Of a stretch of 64,000 bases of DNA, positions 51,950 to 63,880 are shown in pieces. The translations under genes were made by a program, and so were the position numbers. Origin of the DNA: Endomychus coccineus (taxonomy: Eukaryota; Arthropoda; Insecta; Coleoptera; Endomychidae); contig OY294068.1 in the NCBI GenBank assembly GCA_958510875.1, positions 167,471,962 through 167,535,961 on the forward strand, given 5' to 3'. Under the pieces are notes generated by a model. The model worked only from the letters and a program-made list of their open reading frames with translations. It was not told the DNA's origin and did not search any database. The number at the start of each line of letters is the position of its first letter. The first letter of the stretch is position 1.

Positions 51950-53312
51950 GTGCAAAATGGCATGAATAAATTAATAAATAAATGGTACAAAAATAAGATA
52001 ATCCCAATTGAATTGAAAAATAAATTAATTTGCCATAATGGGCAAGCAACTTATATCTACGGGCTTCCGAAACTGCATAAAAGTGATATACCTTTAAGAC
52101 CCATTGTAAGTAATATTGGAGCGCCTAGCTACAATTTATCAAAATTTTCATCAAAATCTATCAACAATATAATTGTAAAAAATTAATTTTATGTGAAGGA
52201 CTCATGGTATTTTAATGAGTTTATAAAAAATCAATTCGTACCCGTAGATCATCTAATAATTTCCTTTGACGTTGTTTTTTTATTTACAAATATACCAGTC
52301 GTTTTGGCATCGAGTAGTATCAAAAAATGTTGGGCAGAGATTAAAAACCACACACCTCTGGATCAATCTGAATTTATGAATGCAGTAAAGTTTTGTTTTA
52401 GAATGCCCTTATTTTCAGTACGGTGAGTAATGTTTTGGGCAAATATTCGACACAGCAATGGGATCTCCTACTTCAGCTACTATTGCTAACCGATTTATGA
52501 AATGCTTTGAGGAATCACTAATATATTCATTAGATTTTCAACCCGTATTCTTTAAACGGTACGTAGATGATTGACTAATGTGTGTTCCCAATGATGAAAT
52601 TGAGTACGTGATTAATAAATTTAACAATTTCCACTGTAAACTTCAATTTACTTGTGAAATAGAAGTGAACAAAAACATACATTTCCTAGATATGAACATT
52701 AGGCATAATGCAGATGGAAAAATAAAAACTTCGTGGTTTACTAAAGAAGTTTGGTCCCAACGTTATCTTCACTTCAATTCCGTTGCACCAACAAGTTATA
52801 AAAAAGTGTTATAAACAGCCTTACAGATCGCGCGGTTAAATTGGCCCACCCAGAGGACCATCCCAAAAATTAAAAAATTGTTCTTAATACACTGAAAATG
52901 AATGGCTACCCAAAAAGATTTTTCAATCCCATCATTAAAGAAAGAATAAACAAAAACTATAATGGAACGTCATATATAAATAACATACATTAAGGAATGT
53001 TTTAAAAAGTGTGATATAAATGTTGTGCGTAAAGTTACTAATTGTATTGGGAAATATTTTTCAAACCTTTAATACCTAAAGATAAACAAACCCACACAGT
53101 ATACAAATTAAATTGTTTAGATTGCGATGGGACTTATACCTACAGGAATCTTTAAACAATATTTACAAAAAGAATGTATGGCCGTAAGTATAGTACAAGA
53201 AACAAAAATTTCCATCACCCTTGCTAAACACTGCTTTGATTATAACCATCAATTCGATTACAAACATTTCAATATTTTAACATTTATTATAAAAGATCTA
53301 ATCTGGATATGA
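51950..53312 (+). pseudogene. Penelope-type reverse transcriptase/endonuclease, broken
   Basis: Family hallmarks are GLPKLHK, the S-P-T-S RT motif, and YVDD read through into an in-frame stop. The endonuclease domain is represented by a degraded [16 protein letters not shown] stretch at about 53103-53145 (compare the better-preserved 13080-13145) and [11 protein letters not shown] near 53230. No function is expected. Confidence 0.85.
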
Positions 53313-53701
53313 TTGACATAAAACGTGACTCCAAGTCTGTAAATCATAGAACAGATATTCAGTCATTAAGTCAGATTTATACTAATTTGATTAATTGAAA
53401 TCCTTGCAAATTCCTACATGCTTCTTCATAGTGTTAAAAGTATATTTGAGGTAGAATGATCAAATAGCAATATTTCTAATAAGGTCTGACAACCTTTTTT
53501 CTATTATCTCATAAATCTTTAAAATCTGGTTCGAAAGTAGATACTTGAGCGTTATATTTTTTGATTTCGGTCGAATACAGACTTTGACATGAGTTCGTAT
53601 ATTATAAGAAAATTGTGGGCATCTATAATTGAAATTGGTGCGATAAGGACGCTTTGTGCTGATACAAATAGCTTTAAGAAATTCCATTTTAGACATATAA
53701 C

Positions 53702-53743
53702 GCCTTCTCATGATGGTCGTGAGAACTAAACATACGTAAAGAC
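53702..53743 (+). ncRNA. Hammerhead-ribozyme-like motif (third Penelope copy)
   Basis: Position-for-position homolog of 14203-14244: CUCAUGA (for CUGAUGA), extra U, GGUC-GUGA-GAAC, UAAAC (for GAAAC), AUACGU, AAAGAC. The core G changes make it almost certainly inactive, but it fixes the family consensus. Confidence 0.5.
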
Positions 53744-53805
53744 GAAAATAATAAGGATATCTGTTAGTGTGACTTATTTCCCGAGAATTTATATATAAGT
53801 TTATA

Positions 53806-55140
53806 ATGGATTTTCATCACGTAATAACTAATTCTAATGTTTTACTTCAAACTTAAATTGTGCATTAAAAAAATCCAAGTAGTAAATGCGCTGACGCTCA
53901 CTCTGTCTTAATTCTTATTTGCAAAGTGAATAAAACTGAAATGAAATAGATATATACTATTTCTACTCTAAGCACATGATGCTGACAACAAAAATAAAAT
54001 TGAGAGGTAAGAACACATCATTGAAAAAACCGTGTCTAAAATTAATATGAATTGCATAGTTCGGGATTGGAATCGTGTAAATATCCTGTAAAAGTACGTT
54101 ATCTAGTACTGGCTCAATAACCAACATTTTTGTGTTAGTCAAAAGTCAAAAGACGACTTGAGTTTTCTCTAGGTCGAACAGTGACAACACAAAACAGCTG
54201 TCCGGAACTGATAAACGTTATGTAACTGTTGTACCTAGAGAAACTTTAACTCTGTCCCTTATATGCCTGGAAAATTTGGCCCTTGAGCCCATTCATGATA
54301 TATACGGTATAATTACACAGTTGATAACAATGCAAGTAATACGAAGTGGCAGAGCATTATTATTTTTATTATAATGAATAATTATGTTCAAGAACTTGAA
54401 CTATATTTACGGTGTTTAATGGTATTGATTACTTAATTATTGACGGAAATGAAACTACGTCGTAAGTGTTCTTCTGTATTGGTATTGGCGGAATGTTTAT
54501 GAAAAGTACTATCGATTTCAGGGCCGCGCGACCGACCGTCTCTCGTACTGACCTTTCCAAATAAAATTGCGCTTCATACATAATACTTGCTCAACGCTCA
54601 CTTGTTTATCATGCAGATTATGAAAAGGACGCAATTTGTACCGGTACTTAAGTATTTATGGAAATTTATCTTTCCACTACATGTGATAACCATTCATATT
54701 ATTTAAATATATATCTTATAATAATTTTATGATATATTTATATCCTATATAAAGTTATAGTGTGAAACTCGTCGCATATGTATGAGACGCCGTTTGTGCC
54801 ATAATTATTACTTATTTATACGTTAAACATATTATATATTTTTCACAATATATATTGAATAACTTTCTATATAAATTGATCATGTTTTATATATATGGAT
54901 TGTAGAATGTTTTATATATATGGATTGTAGAAGTTGTGAGAAATATATATAACACTTTAGCTTCGTATATTCGCCACTGGAGACGCTCAGGTTAATATAT
55001 TAGTCTGAAGAATTATCAATCAAGTTCGGAAACACCGATGATTTACCGTCATGTAATATCGTGAAACCAAGCTCCATAATGTATTTAAAAAGACTAATTC
55101 AGAAGGATTTATAGATTTATTTTCGGCAAGCAGCCAAGAA
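53806..55140. other. Intergenic, no gene recognised
   Basis: AT-rich. Contains a 24-bp tandem duplication (ATGTTTTATATATATGGATT GTAGA twice, 54883-54932). Nothing else supportable. Confidence 0.5.
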
Positions 55141-55143
55141 TAA

Positions 55144-55386
55144 GTGAAGAGTAAAGACACAAATACGAAACCACATACACAGATGAGCCGTGAATTTGTT
55201 GATTGCAGCCTGAATTTAGCAAGTTTGTATCGTCTTTATACAGAGGAAAAAAACTACCCAAAAAGTCTACGTACCAAGACATTTTTGATAGAATTCAATA
55301 TCTCCTGGAAAACACTTAAAAAAGACCAATGTACACTGTGTGCAAATTACTTAAACTCAAATAAAGAAAATAAGATGTTATTATAA
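55144..55386 (+). pseudogene. Fragment of a transposon-type zinc-binding protein (tentative)
   Basis: 80 codons with LNLASLYRLYTEEKNYPKSL, FLIEFNISWKTLKKDQCTLC ANY. The pattern LxxLYxLY..F..FNISF..PKKDQCxLC is one I associate with a large family of uncharacterised insect repeat-encoded proteins. Only this block is visible. Not confidently assignable to a superfamily. Confidence 0.4.
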
Positions 55387-55404
55387 GAGGCTTATGATTT
55401 TTTT

Positions 55405-56100
55405 CTCTACTTTGACTACACGAGAGGAAACCTATAATGTTTGAAGAACATCGTGTGAGCTAGCTGTGGAATGTAGGAAGAGGAGATGGGCATTCGTATT
55501 TTTCTTGAATGTTTAGAGGTTATAGGTATAGAGACAGACCTGACTAGGCAAAGAGTTCCACAACTTCGCTGTTCGATAAAAAAATGAAGTCTTGGGTAGG
55601 AAGAAGTTCGGCAAGTCTCGAGCTTGACAAAGGGGTGACTAGCTTGAGCTCGTCTAGTCTTCATATTTGGAATCTCTCATGGTGGAACAACAGACGAGAT
55701 TTCTGATCAACACCGATCATGGAAATATCTATAGAAAATGTAGATATCGCCCACCTTTCTACGAACTCCAGAAAAGGTCGATTTTGTGCCTTGTAGATTA
55801 TGAAGAGCCGCTGGGATGTAAACTAGCTCTTAGCACAGAATAGAAAACTAAGTTTTTTGAAGCGGTTTTCGCAATGGACCTCACGTGATCATCCCTTCAG
55901 AGGGTGCTGTTGGTGGTGATCCCGAGCATGGATATAGAAGACTTCATAGGAATAGTTGTACCTGACATCATCATATTAGAAATTGTGGGATCCGCTTCCT
56001 GAGAAGACGCAAGCTTGAGTTTTGATTGCATTAAGCTCATTGTAGAAAACCTTTACTTTGGGTTGATGTAATGATCAGCAAACCAAAGATAATCCTCACA
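55405..56100 (-). pseudogene. CR1/jockey-like non-LTR reverse transcriptase, C-terminal part
   Basis: Minus strand, across frameshifts: LNAIKTQACVFSGSGS (56040-56000), HVRSIAKTASKNLVFYSVLR (about 55885-55825), IIYKAQNRPFLEF (about 55800-55765), then FFYRTAKLWNSLPSQVCLYT YNL (about 55590-55520) and the terminus shared with 43354-43594. Typical members read HVRxIAKxAxKKLGFL..LYKAQIRPxLEYCSxIW..FxxRxxxLWNSLP. Many stops; dead copy. Confidence 0.72.
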
Positions 56101-56261
56101 CCAAACCGAAATCAAGTTCATTGGAATTGGCTCCATCCTTCACCTGACTTTCTACACCTCCGATTTCCAAATTAGATTCATTTTAATGATTTAAACTTTC
56201 TACGTTGGCCAAAAATTTTGCTAACTAAAGTAGGCCGAGGTAAGTTATGGATCCAAGGCTC

Positions 56262-57165
56262 AGTTAATACCGGGATATCAAAAATTATCTTGGTCAAGGG
56301 TGGTTGTGGAATCTAAAACGTGTGTCTTACTTTACGTTTGAAATAATTATGTCACTGTCACACTGACATCATCAATAACCTACAAATTTCAGTTGTAAAA
56401 CAATAATGAACTACAAATTATGAAATAATTATGTGAACTTTGAACCTTTTCAGAGGTCGTGATAGCCACAATCCGGGTCAAAAACTGTTTTGAAATAGTT
56501 AATTTTCCGTAAATCGAATGACGTTCACGTGAGAAGCCCGTAGCACGCGAGTTAGAAGAGTGCAAACTGGTTGTACCTCATACGGCTTTACGACGACTTT
56601 TCGCGTGCCGTTTTCGATCCATGTAGTTAGATTTAGTATCGGACCGTGCCCGACGGCTCTTATTTTTTCGATAAATGTCCATTAAATAGGAAAATTTAAT
56701 TAAAACAGTTTGAGCTATTCTCAGATCTCAGCTAAGCGCGTCTAACGTGCGACGTACCAAAGGGATTTTTCTCGCGACTAAAATATACACGAAGCGGGTA
56801 AAAGTTAGCGGCCCATAGCCAAAAACACTTCATTACAACTGGCGCCGGTCGCACGGGGCGAGAAACGGCCCCAAATTAACAAGACTGAGGTAAAATGTAT
56901 AAACTCTAACTTAGGCGCAGCGAGCTCCTCGAGGCATATGTCAAAATGATTTCGTTCGTAGCTAATTACATAGGACGTCTGGCGTTCATGCAATTATGTT
57001 TTTAGATAATTCGAACCTTCTAATTTCGATAGGCCACGTGAAAATCCCGGAGTCCAAAGCGAAATAATTATGACATAATTATTTCAAACGTAAAGTAAGA
57101 CACACTTTTAGATTCCACAACCACCCTTGACCAAGATAATTTTTGATATCCCGGTATATTTGTTT
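56262..57165. mobile_element. Terminal-inverted-repeat element, about 900 bp
   Basis: About 110-bp inverted ends: ATACCGGGATATCAAAAATT ATCTTGGTCAAGGGTGGTTGTGGAATCTAAAA at the left; its inverse ends ..GATATCCCGGTATA at 57155-57165. The inner part of each arm carries CTTTACGTTTGAAATAATTATG or its inverse. No transposase between. Non-autonomous; superfamily not determined. Confidence 0.78.
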
Positions 57166-57282
57166 GAAGGTTGAATTGTGTCTGAATGTTGATCCAATTT
57201 GGATTTTTAAATCTGCTATTTAATTGATTTCGTAGTGAATGGAAGGGTGAAATATCATATCATTTGGTGATGTGGTTATGCC

Positions 57283-57398
<116 letters not shown>

Positions 57399-57421
57399 TG
57401 AGAGTGAGAGTGGGTGAGAGC

Positions 57422-57665
57422 CATAGTCAAAGTATACCCGGTCTGCCGGAGCCTCCCTTCTACTCTTTTTAAAATTTGTGTGCAAGCTGATTGGTCGTTT
57501 ATTTCGTTTATTTAATGTCATAGACGACGACATAATATGATGTTGTTACGTGCCGGCGACGAGCTGATGAGAGCAAGGCTGTGATTGGAGGAACTGGGTG
57601 ACGTCACCCAGTTCGAGAAACGATGGAAGTGAGGCTCCGGCAGACCTGGTATACTTTGACTATGG
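57422..57665. mobile_element. MITE, 244 bp, 8-bp target duplication GTGAGAGC
   Basis: Inverted ends CATAGTCAAAGTATACC(C)GG TCTGCCGGAGCCTC / inverse. GTGAGAGC at 57414-57421 and 57666-57673. The insertion target is the degenerate flank of the (GA)n tract. 8-bp duplication suggests hAT or P-type mobilisation. Confidence 0.82.
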
Positions 57666-57673
57666 GTGAGAGC

Positions 57674-58145
57674 GGTTATGAGTGTGAGTGAGGGGGAGGA
57701 GGGAGAGGTAAAATAATGTATATCATGTTCTGATCATAGTGATTGTGTCAGCTATTGTGGCATTAGGCAATAAACAATACCTAATTATGCCTCAATGCAT
57801 CCTCGTCGTCACAGTTTTAAGTTCCCAGCATGATAAACAATTATATGAATCATGGATATTTTTTATACCATATACATACTTTCGATTTAGGTTGATTCAT
57901 AATTTTATTCATGGAGTGGTTGCGAATAAAATATTTAGTCTATAGCATTCAGTTGTATGTACAATAGATGTATCAAATATCAAAGATTAGATTCACCAAC
58001 AGAGGCATTTTCATTCCTAAATAATTACGCTCTGGAATAAATCAAATAAGTAAATGTATACGATACGATTACTTTATCTTGGATAATCACCCGATTATGC
58101 AAATTATACGACTTGTCGTATGTGTAAATCTGAAGCACATTTTAT
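57674..58145. other. Intergenic, nothing recognised
   Basis: No supportable feature. Confidence 0.5.
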
Positions 58146-58148
58146 CAT

Positions 58149-58770
58149 ATGATATGCTGGAATGCACAATATCAACCTTATGTATGTGCAGGTGCTAATA
58201 TTAATGATAATATTTCCCCAGGCGACATAACCAGTAGCAATATGCAATTTTATGTTCAACCTTTATTTAGTTCTCATCTCAGTGCTGCCAAGAACTTTAG
58301 TGGGAAGAGTGATTCCATTACATCAATTTGTCTGTCGGATATTCAACATCAATATAAAACACAATTGCAAAATAAATGAAACGTTCGCTGGAGAAACTAC
58401 AGCACCACGAATAGTACAAATTTCTGTAAATTTCATCTGTCAATACCATCAGAACCCTGGTTCAGCCAGCAGCCAGCATTCACTCAACAGAAATGAAATC
58501 ACAATTATATCGAGAATAAAATTCAACCACGCTCTTTTTCCCGCACATTTACACAAAATTGGATTATGCGAAACTCCCGTATGTAACTGCGGGGACTATG
58601 GAGATTTGTATCATATAATTTTTGGCTGTGAAATGAACAGAGTGAATTCCGATTGGTTAATAACACAATTGAGATCCCTTGGTTGTGAGGAACCCATATG
58701 GTTACCCTCCGTATTTCTAAAGAACTCCGTGGAAATTTATCGCACTTTCTATAAATTCTTTCATAAATAG
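58149..58770 (+). pseudogene. Non-LTR retrotransposon (I/jockey-like) C-terminal fragment
   Basis: Read across frames: SDIQHQYKTQLQNK, then NVRWRNYSTTNS, and finally an open stretch (about 58430-58770) with ISRIKFNHALFPAHLHKIGL CETPVCNCGDYGDLYHIIFG. This is the R(L)xxNHxxFPxHLxxIGLxxxPxCxCGxxxDxxHIxFxC pattern that follows RNase H in I/jockey-type polyproteins, with a terminal zinc-knuckle-like CNC..H..C. Host-gene origin is unlikely. Confidence 0.7.
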
Positions 58771-59299
58771 AAAATTAAAATATAAAGTCTAGACGAAGTA
58801 GGATCTGTAGGACTCGTATCCTTTCCTCTCTCATATATGTGTTTCCGTTGCCTTCCATCTGTCCAAATGCCCTGATCGGCCCCAGGGCGAGAAGTGTGTC
58901 TGTTACCTCTCCCTAATCCTGGTGGTAATTGTGGAATTAATTTCATGTTTTTATATTTTTGACATTAGTAGTAAATATAATAATATTAAACGATATTCAA
59001 TCATGTTGATGAAAAAGCACTAAGAACCGTCAATGTTGAAAAATTCCATATGTTTTAATTATAAAGTAGTTTTTATTTATTTCCTCAAACCATAGCTTGA
59101 AGATAAAACAAGAAAAGGTCAAATGAAAATATACAATATGCATCTACTATAGAAGACAAGTATATGTACAGTTTCTAAAAATACAAGAAGATAGAATAGA
59201 ATGGTAAGGAATAATTAGGAGAATTTTTTAATGTACATTATGTGTTTGTAAGAAAATTTATAAACATAAGTTCATGATTTCACACTGTGGATACACTAT
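58771..59299. other. Intergenic, nothing recognised
   Basis: No supportable feature. Confidence 0.5.
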
Positions 59300-59304
59300 A
59301 ACAC

Positions 59305-59450
59305 TATAAATAAGAAATAATCACTCTTATCCACTAAAAATGCTGTTAAAGTACTGATGATATTTCGACTACCAAGTAGCCATCATCGGAGTAAACTAAA
59401 ACTGAAACAGTATTTTTAATGGATAAGGGTGATTATTTCTTATTTATAGA
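59305..59450. mobile_element. Short palindromic element with hammerhead-like core
   Basis: Arms ATAAATAAGAAATAATCACT CTTATCCA / inverse (GGATAAGGGTGATTATTTCTTATTTAT) enclose about 90 bp carrying the motif described in the next entry. No ORF. Confidence 0.65.
59344..59396 (-). ncRNA. Hammerhead-ribozyme-like motif in the short palindromic element
   Basis: On the minus strand: stem I UACU, core CCGAUGA (canonical CUGAUGA, one change), extra U, stem II GGCUAC/GUAGUC with a UUG loop, GAAA, a two-base-pair stem III, C at the cleavage position, then AGUA pairing with stem I. Same architecture and same extra U as the Penelope motifs, but different sequence. The U-to-C change in the core probably impairs cleavage. 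Confidence 0.45.
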
Positions 59451-60750
59451 ACTATTTCCAACATTAAGTCTCTCGTAGTTCAGTTTTCTGGACTATTTTG
59501 AATGGCCAATATGTTCTTAGATAGTCCAACTATAGTTCAAGTTCATATATTATTTATATATGAATTTGCAAGACCGTAGCCAGAAAAATATTTCGGGTGG
59601 GGGTATTTGTGACTTCAAAATCAAACATTTCCTGATCGTTTTCAGTTTTGTTTAGGTAATATAATGAAAATTTGTGATATTTATAAGATAATACTTTCAT
59701 AACTTTCTCAAGCTGTTTTCACATAGTTTTTCACCAATTTTTAACTTTACTTCTTCAAAAATTTATTTTCATTGATTTATGTTTTTTAACTGTGATATAA
59801 TAGTTAATTTTTAATTAATTAGATTTATCTATATTATTATAGGAACGAAAAAAAATAAAACTTCATTCCAATACTCATGTACATTTGATTAATGGAAAAC
59901 AATTATTATATATCAGTTAAAACAATATAAATCATTGAAAATAAATTTCTAAAGAATGCGAAAGCCGAAACGCGAATATTATGTTGGAAATTGCTGAAAA
60001 ATCTAAAAATATTTACCCCAAATTTCAATTTATACATAGTATACCTATAATATACTTATAGAAATATCGAACTTAGTAGAAAATAGTATATTAAGAATTT
60101 AATTAACATAGAATCACATAAAAATTAATTTTAAATTAGGCGTAAGCCGAAATGAGAATATAATGTTGAAATCTAAGAATATTTACCCCATATCTTATAG
60201 AGATATTGAACAAAGTGTTTCAAAATAAAATATTATTTGAAATATCAGAAACACAATCTAACATAAAGTAGTTGCTAAGTGAAATATTTACTTTAATCAT
60301 GTTCATCCCTTCATTCACTCGTCCTTTCAATAATTAATTCTATTATTTTCGAAGTTTTTTGGGGAACTTAATAACTACATACGGAAACTAGCGCATTTCG
60401 CACTTACCACTTACAGCACTATCTTTCTCTGCGTCTAAATATTAAACCATTCAAAATTACTTACGCATTTTCTAGATACCTATTTGAAGTGAAAATAAAA
60501 TATTGTCAGCCTTTCTTCTTATTTCAAATATTCTATACTTACGCAAGTTAATGCCTTTAGGTTCTACTAATCTGTCCTAACAAAGAAATTGTGAATAATT
60601 TTTAAACAACCTCCCCGATTGATACCTCGATAGATATTGAATTATATCATAAAATGTCAACATTGCAAAACAGTTTTAAAGCGTAATTAAAATGAAAATT
60701 AGGTCTCCAGGTCGATGGCGGCGGCACCGATCGTGTGGCCGATCCATTAT
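59451..60750. other. Intergenic, nothing recognised
   Basis: Very AT-rich. A loose duplication of (A/G)GCGTAAGCCGAAATGAGAAT / GCGAAAGCCGAAACGCGAAT lies near 59957 and 60139. No gene. Confidence 0.5.
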
Positions 60751-60753
60751 GCC

Positions 60754-60950
60754 TAGTGATGGGATAATTCGAATTAAAAATAACCTGTAATCCGATTATC
60801 AGAATAACCTTCAGGATCCGATTATTACATCGAATAATTCGAATTAAAAATAATCGGTTCTAGTTACTACTCGTAATTCGTTGTTCAGAATTCAGACATT
60901 CCGAATTCAGAGTCGGATCAGGTTTCAGGTTATAATCGGTACCTAAAACC
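60754..60950. repeat. hAT-terminus-like sequence with internal repeats (tentative)
   Basis: TAGTGATGGGATAATTCGAA resembles common hAT ends (TAGTGATGGG). It is followed by two copies of TAATTCGAATTAAAAATAA and several CCGATTAT or ATAATCGG motifs. No matching opposite end was found. Confidence 0.4.
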
Positions 60951-60959
60951 TAAATCGGT

Positions 60960-62320
60960 TTGTTAAATAACAACAAAGTTGACTCTTTTCTAATCTTTTT
61001 AGATATCTTTGAAGCTTACTACCTACAGAGCTTGTGTCTTAAATCTTGATTAGGGAGCTCCATGTGCCCGTCAAACTTGTCATTGGAGACCCCTTGAGTT
61101 TACATTGATAAACAATTTTAAATTCATTATTAGGTCTCCAGAGCAAATCAATCACAAGTGAGTCCCCTCCGGAGATCATTCTTGATAGGTAATTTTTGAT
61201 TATAACTGTTAATGTGTTCCTTACTGGCCCAGTACAATCATACACAAAAAGGACAAAACTTCGAAATATTCCGACCTAGCTGAATTTTTGTGGAGACCTT
61301 CATTTTGATTTCATAAGTATATCATGAAAACTACATAGGTACAGTGTACAGGGTTTTATTCTGGAAAACTGTAGGAATCGAATGTCTTGAAGTGACTCTT
61401 TACAAAGATTCAGGGTGTATGAATTATTTATTGAAATTTCTGTAGCGAATGTGTTTTGCGGAATTCTATGTTTCTACGAAAGTTTTTTTTGTACTGCCGC
61501 CGATGGCGGTGGTGAAAGTATACCATCCACATTCAGTGCATCACAACCACATTTATTTAGACTCTCTCTCTAGGCTCAAAATTGGCTTGCTAAAGAGTTA
61601 CTCTTAATTCCTGAAGACTGGGGATGGATGATTAACAACAATTCATAAGAACCATTCAAAACTTATATCACCTGCTCCTGATCGGTTAATGAATCAAATA
61701 TTTTTGTAGCTGCACTAAAGGTTGTGACGCGAGTTATAGTTGCAGAAAATGTGCACACCCTCACTTGAACGGTCGACTTTGGTGACGGTACAAAAAAAAT
61801 TGCAGGAATGTAGAATTCTACAAGATATATTCCTTACAGTAATTTCAATATATAGGTTTCATAAAGTTTGCGATTTATGGGAAAATTTAAATTTTTTGTA
61901 AAGGAGTGTCTGAAGGTCTAGTCAGTCAAATGTTCTCTTTCGGTATACGCTCACTTATCATTTTTTTCCGAGTTAGAATCTTGGTACCGATTGATTTGCC
62001 GTTGAGCTTCTTTAAAGGTATTTCTCCTGCTTTACCAAGTATATTATCCATTGTATAACTAGGTCAGAGGAATGGTCAGCATACTCTCTCAATGTATATT
62101 TCCTTCTTCCGAACGCATCCCCTTGCCAGTATTATGGTTGAAGGAGGCCTGAAACCCTCAAGCCTAGTCTCCTACTTAGATCATAAGGATATAATTGCCC
62201 TTTTTTTTCTTTTATTTATTTATGTATTTATTTTTCTATTTAATTATACTAGCTCAACGGTAGAAACCCATTGGAGAGCTTAGGAGTACATATAATTTAA
62301 TTACCCAGTAGGAATTAAAA
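60960..62320. other. Intergenic, nothing recognised
   Basis: Short ORFs only (61039-61245 minus, 62092-62283 plus), none recognisable. Confidence 0.5.
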
Positions 62321-62329
62321 TTAACTAAT

Positions 62330-63880
62330 ATACACAGCTTTGCAAATATCATTAGGGTTACAACAAGATATGTCAACAGTCAAATCTACACATTTGGAAT
62401 ATTGGGGAAAATAATAACGTGTTTGTTCTGCAGAGTGATAGATAAAATGTTTGTGTGGAACGGGTGCGAGCAGATGAAACGTGTGAATTTAGCATTGAAA
62501 AAATTACAGGGCAGTCAACCAGGTCCTTTTGTCCTTATACAGGAGTAAAATGCAATGAATTTCTCTACGTTTATATAACTCTAAACAAGAGAATCTATCT
62601 AATAGAGCTTGGTGGGAAAATCCAATAGATTACCATCAGCTTTGAAGGCTAAATATCTTAAGAAACGCCGATTCACGCGCTCTATTTTGTTTATATCAAT
62701 TGAAGCATATTCGAGCTTAGAACGAACAAATGAATTGTATAATATTATTATTGAATCACTATTGTTAAATACGTGTCAATTTCAGATGATAAAGCCCAGC
62801 ATTCTGTAGGCGCTAGAAACAATTGATTCAATGTGAGACGCAAATGACAATTTGACGTCAAACAAAACTGCCAAGTCTCAGAAACTATAGGAACGAGCAA
62901 CAAGTTTGTAATTTTAAATAATAGGCTCAATTTTCTTGGTGAAAGTCATTACAGTGCACTTACTAATTGTAAGCTCCAATTTATTGATTACACACCAAGT
63001 ACTGAGTGCATCTAAGTCATGCTGCACTGAGATACAACATAAAGAATGCTTTCATGTCGAGTAAATTTTTAAACCGTCTGCGTAAAGAAGAAAATAACAG
63101 ACAAATAAAGAAGAAATGCCATTGATAAATAAATTGAATAGGAGTGGTACAAGTACAGACCCTTGAGGTATACCTGAGGTGGCATGAAATGAATACGATT
63201 TAAAACCACTATATTCTACATATTGATATCTATCTATCACTTAAGTAAGAATTCCGAAATTCAATAAAATGATTTGTAAATCCAAAGCTAGACATTTTAC
63301 TCAATAAAATACTGTGATCCATTTTATCAAATGCCTTAGCAAAATCGAGGTAGATACAATCAACTTGACCACCCTTATCAATAACATCAGCCAAGTATTG
63401 ACTGTAACAACCTGAGTTAGTAACAGTTGATCTGCCAGGCATGAACACATGCAGCTCTGGGGATATCTGCAGTTTTACATGATTGAAAGTAAGATCATTT
63501 AAGATACATTCAAATATTTTACAGAAGTTATTCATGATGGCAATTGGGCGATAATTAGTAAACTCATTTGTATTACCTTTTTTAAAAACCGGTACTAATT
63601 TTTAAACTTTCACAGATCCGCAAAAGTGTGCAATCTTTCACGAAAAAAGCAGGAATTTGATCTGGACCTTTCGTGTGACTTGCTTTAAGTCTTTTAGTAA
63701 CTTGAATCACTTCAGAGGGACTAACAATTGTTAGAGATATTACTAATGAAGTTATTAAAGTTATCCTAAGATTTATTATTAGTTGAATTAGAGTCAATAT
63801 AGACACTTTGGAAGTACTTCGTAAAGACATTAACAATATCATGAGGACTAGAGTAGCTAAGATTATCAAATTGAACGTGT
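62330..63880 (-). pseudogene. CR1/jockey-like non-LTR reverse transcriptase, broken
   Basis: Reading leftward: VIQVTKRLKASHTKGPDQIP AFFVKDC (about 63715-63620), IFECILNDLTFNHVKLQISPE, CIYLDFAKAFDKMDHSILLS (RT motif A, about 63360-63300), TSGIPQGSVLVPLLFNLFIN (motif B, about 63180-63120), FLLYADG (motif C; normally YADD), then LELTISKCTVMTF and, near 62530-62400, VDCPVIFSMLNSH and RTNTLLFSPI, typical of the C-terminal region. Stops and frameshifts throughout, and the second catalytic Asp of motif C is lost. 63880-64000 shows nothing further. Confidence 0.85.

Larger units (their letters stand above)
51945..53805 (+). mobile_element. Penelope-like element, 5'-truncated copy with RT and GIY-YIG
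   Basis: Plus strand in order: RT N-part with YIYGLPKLHKSDIPLRPIVS (51950-52186), ISFDVVFLFTNIPV (52255-52300), MGSPTSATIANRFM (52458-52500), FKRYVDD (52550-52572, the catalytic box), [20 protein letters not shown] (52645-52705), the GIY-YIG region with LIPTGIFKQYLQKECMA (53127-53180) and the 3' region ending at CCCGAGAATTTATATATAAG. At least five frame disruptions, including a TGA after YVDD. It shares its 3' half with both arms at 12.3-14.3 kb. Confidence 0.88.
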
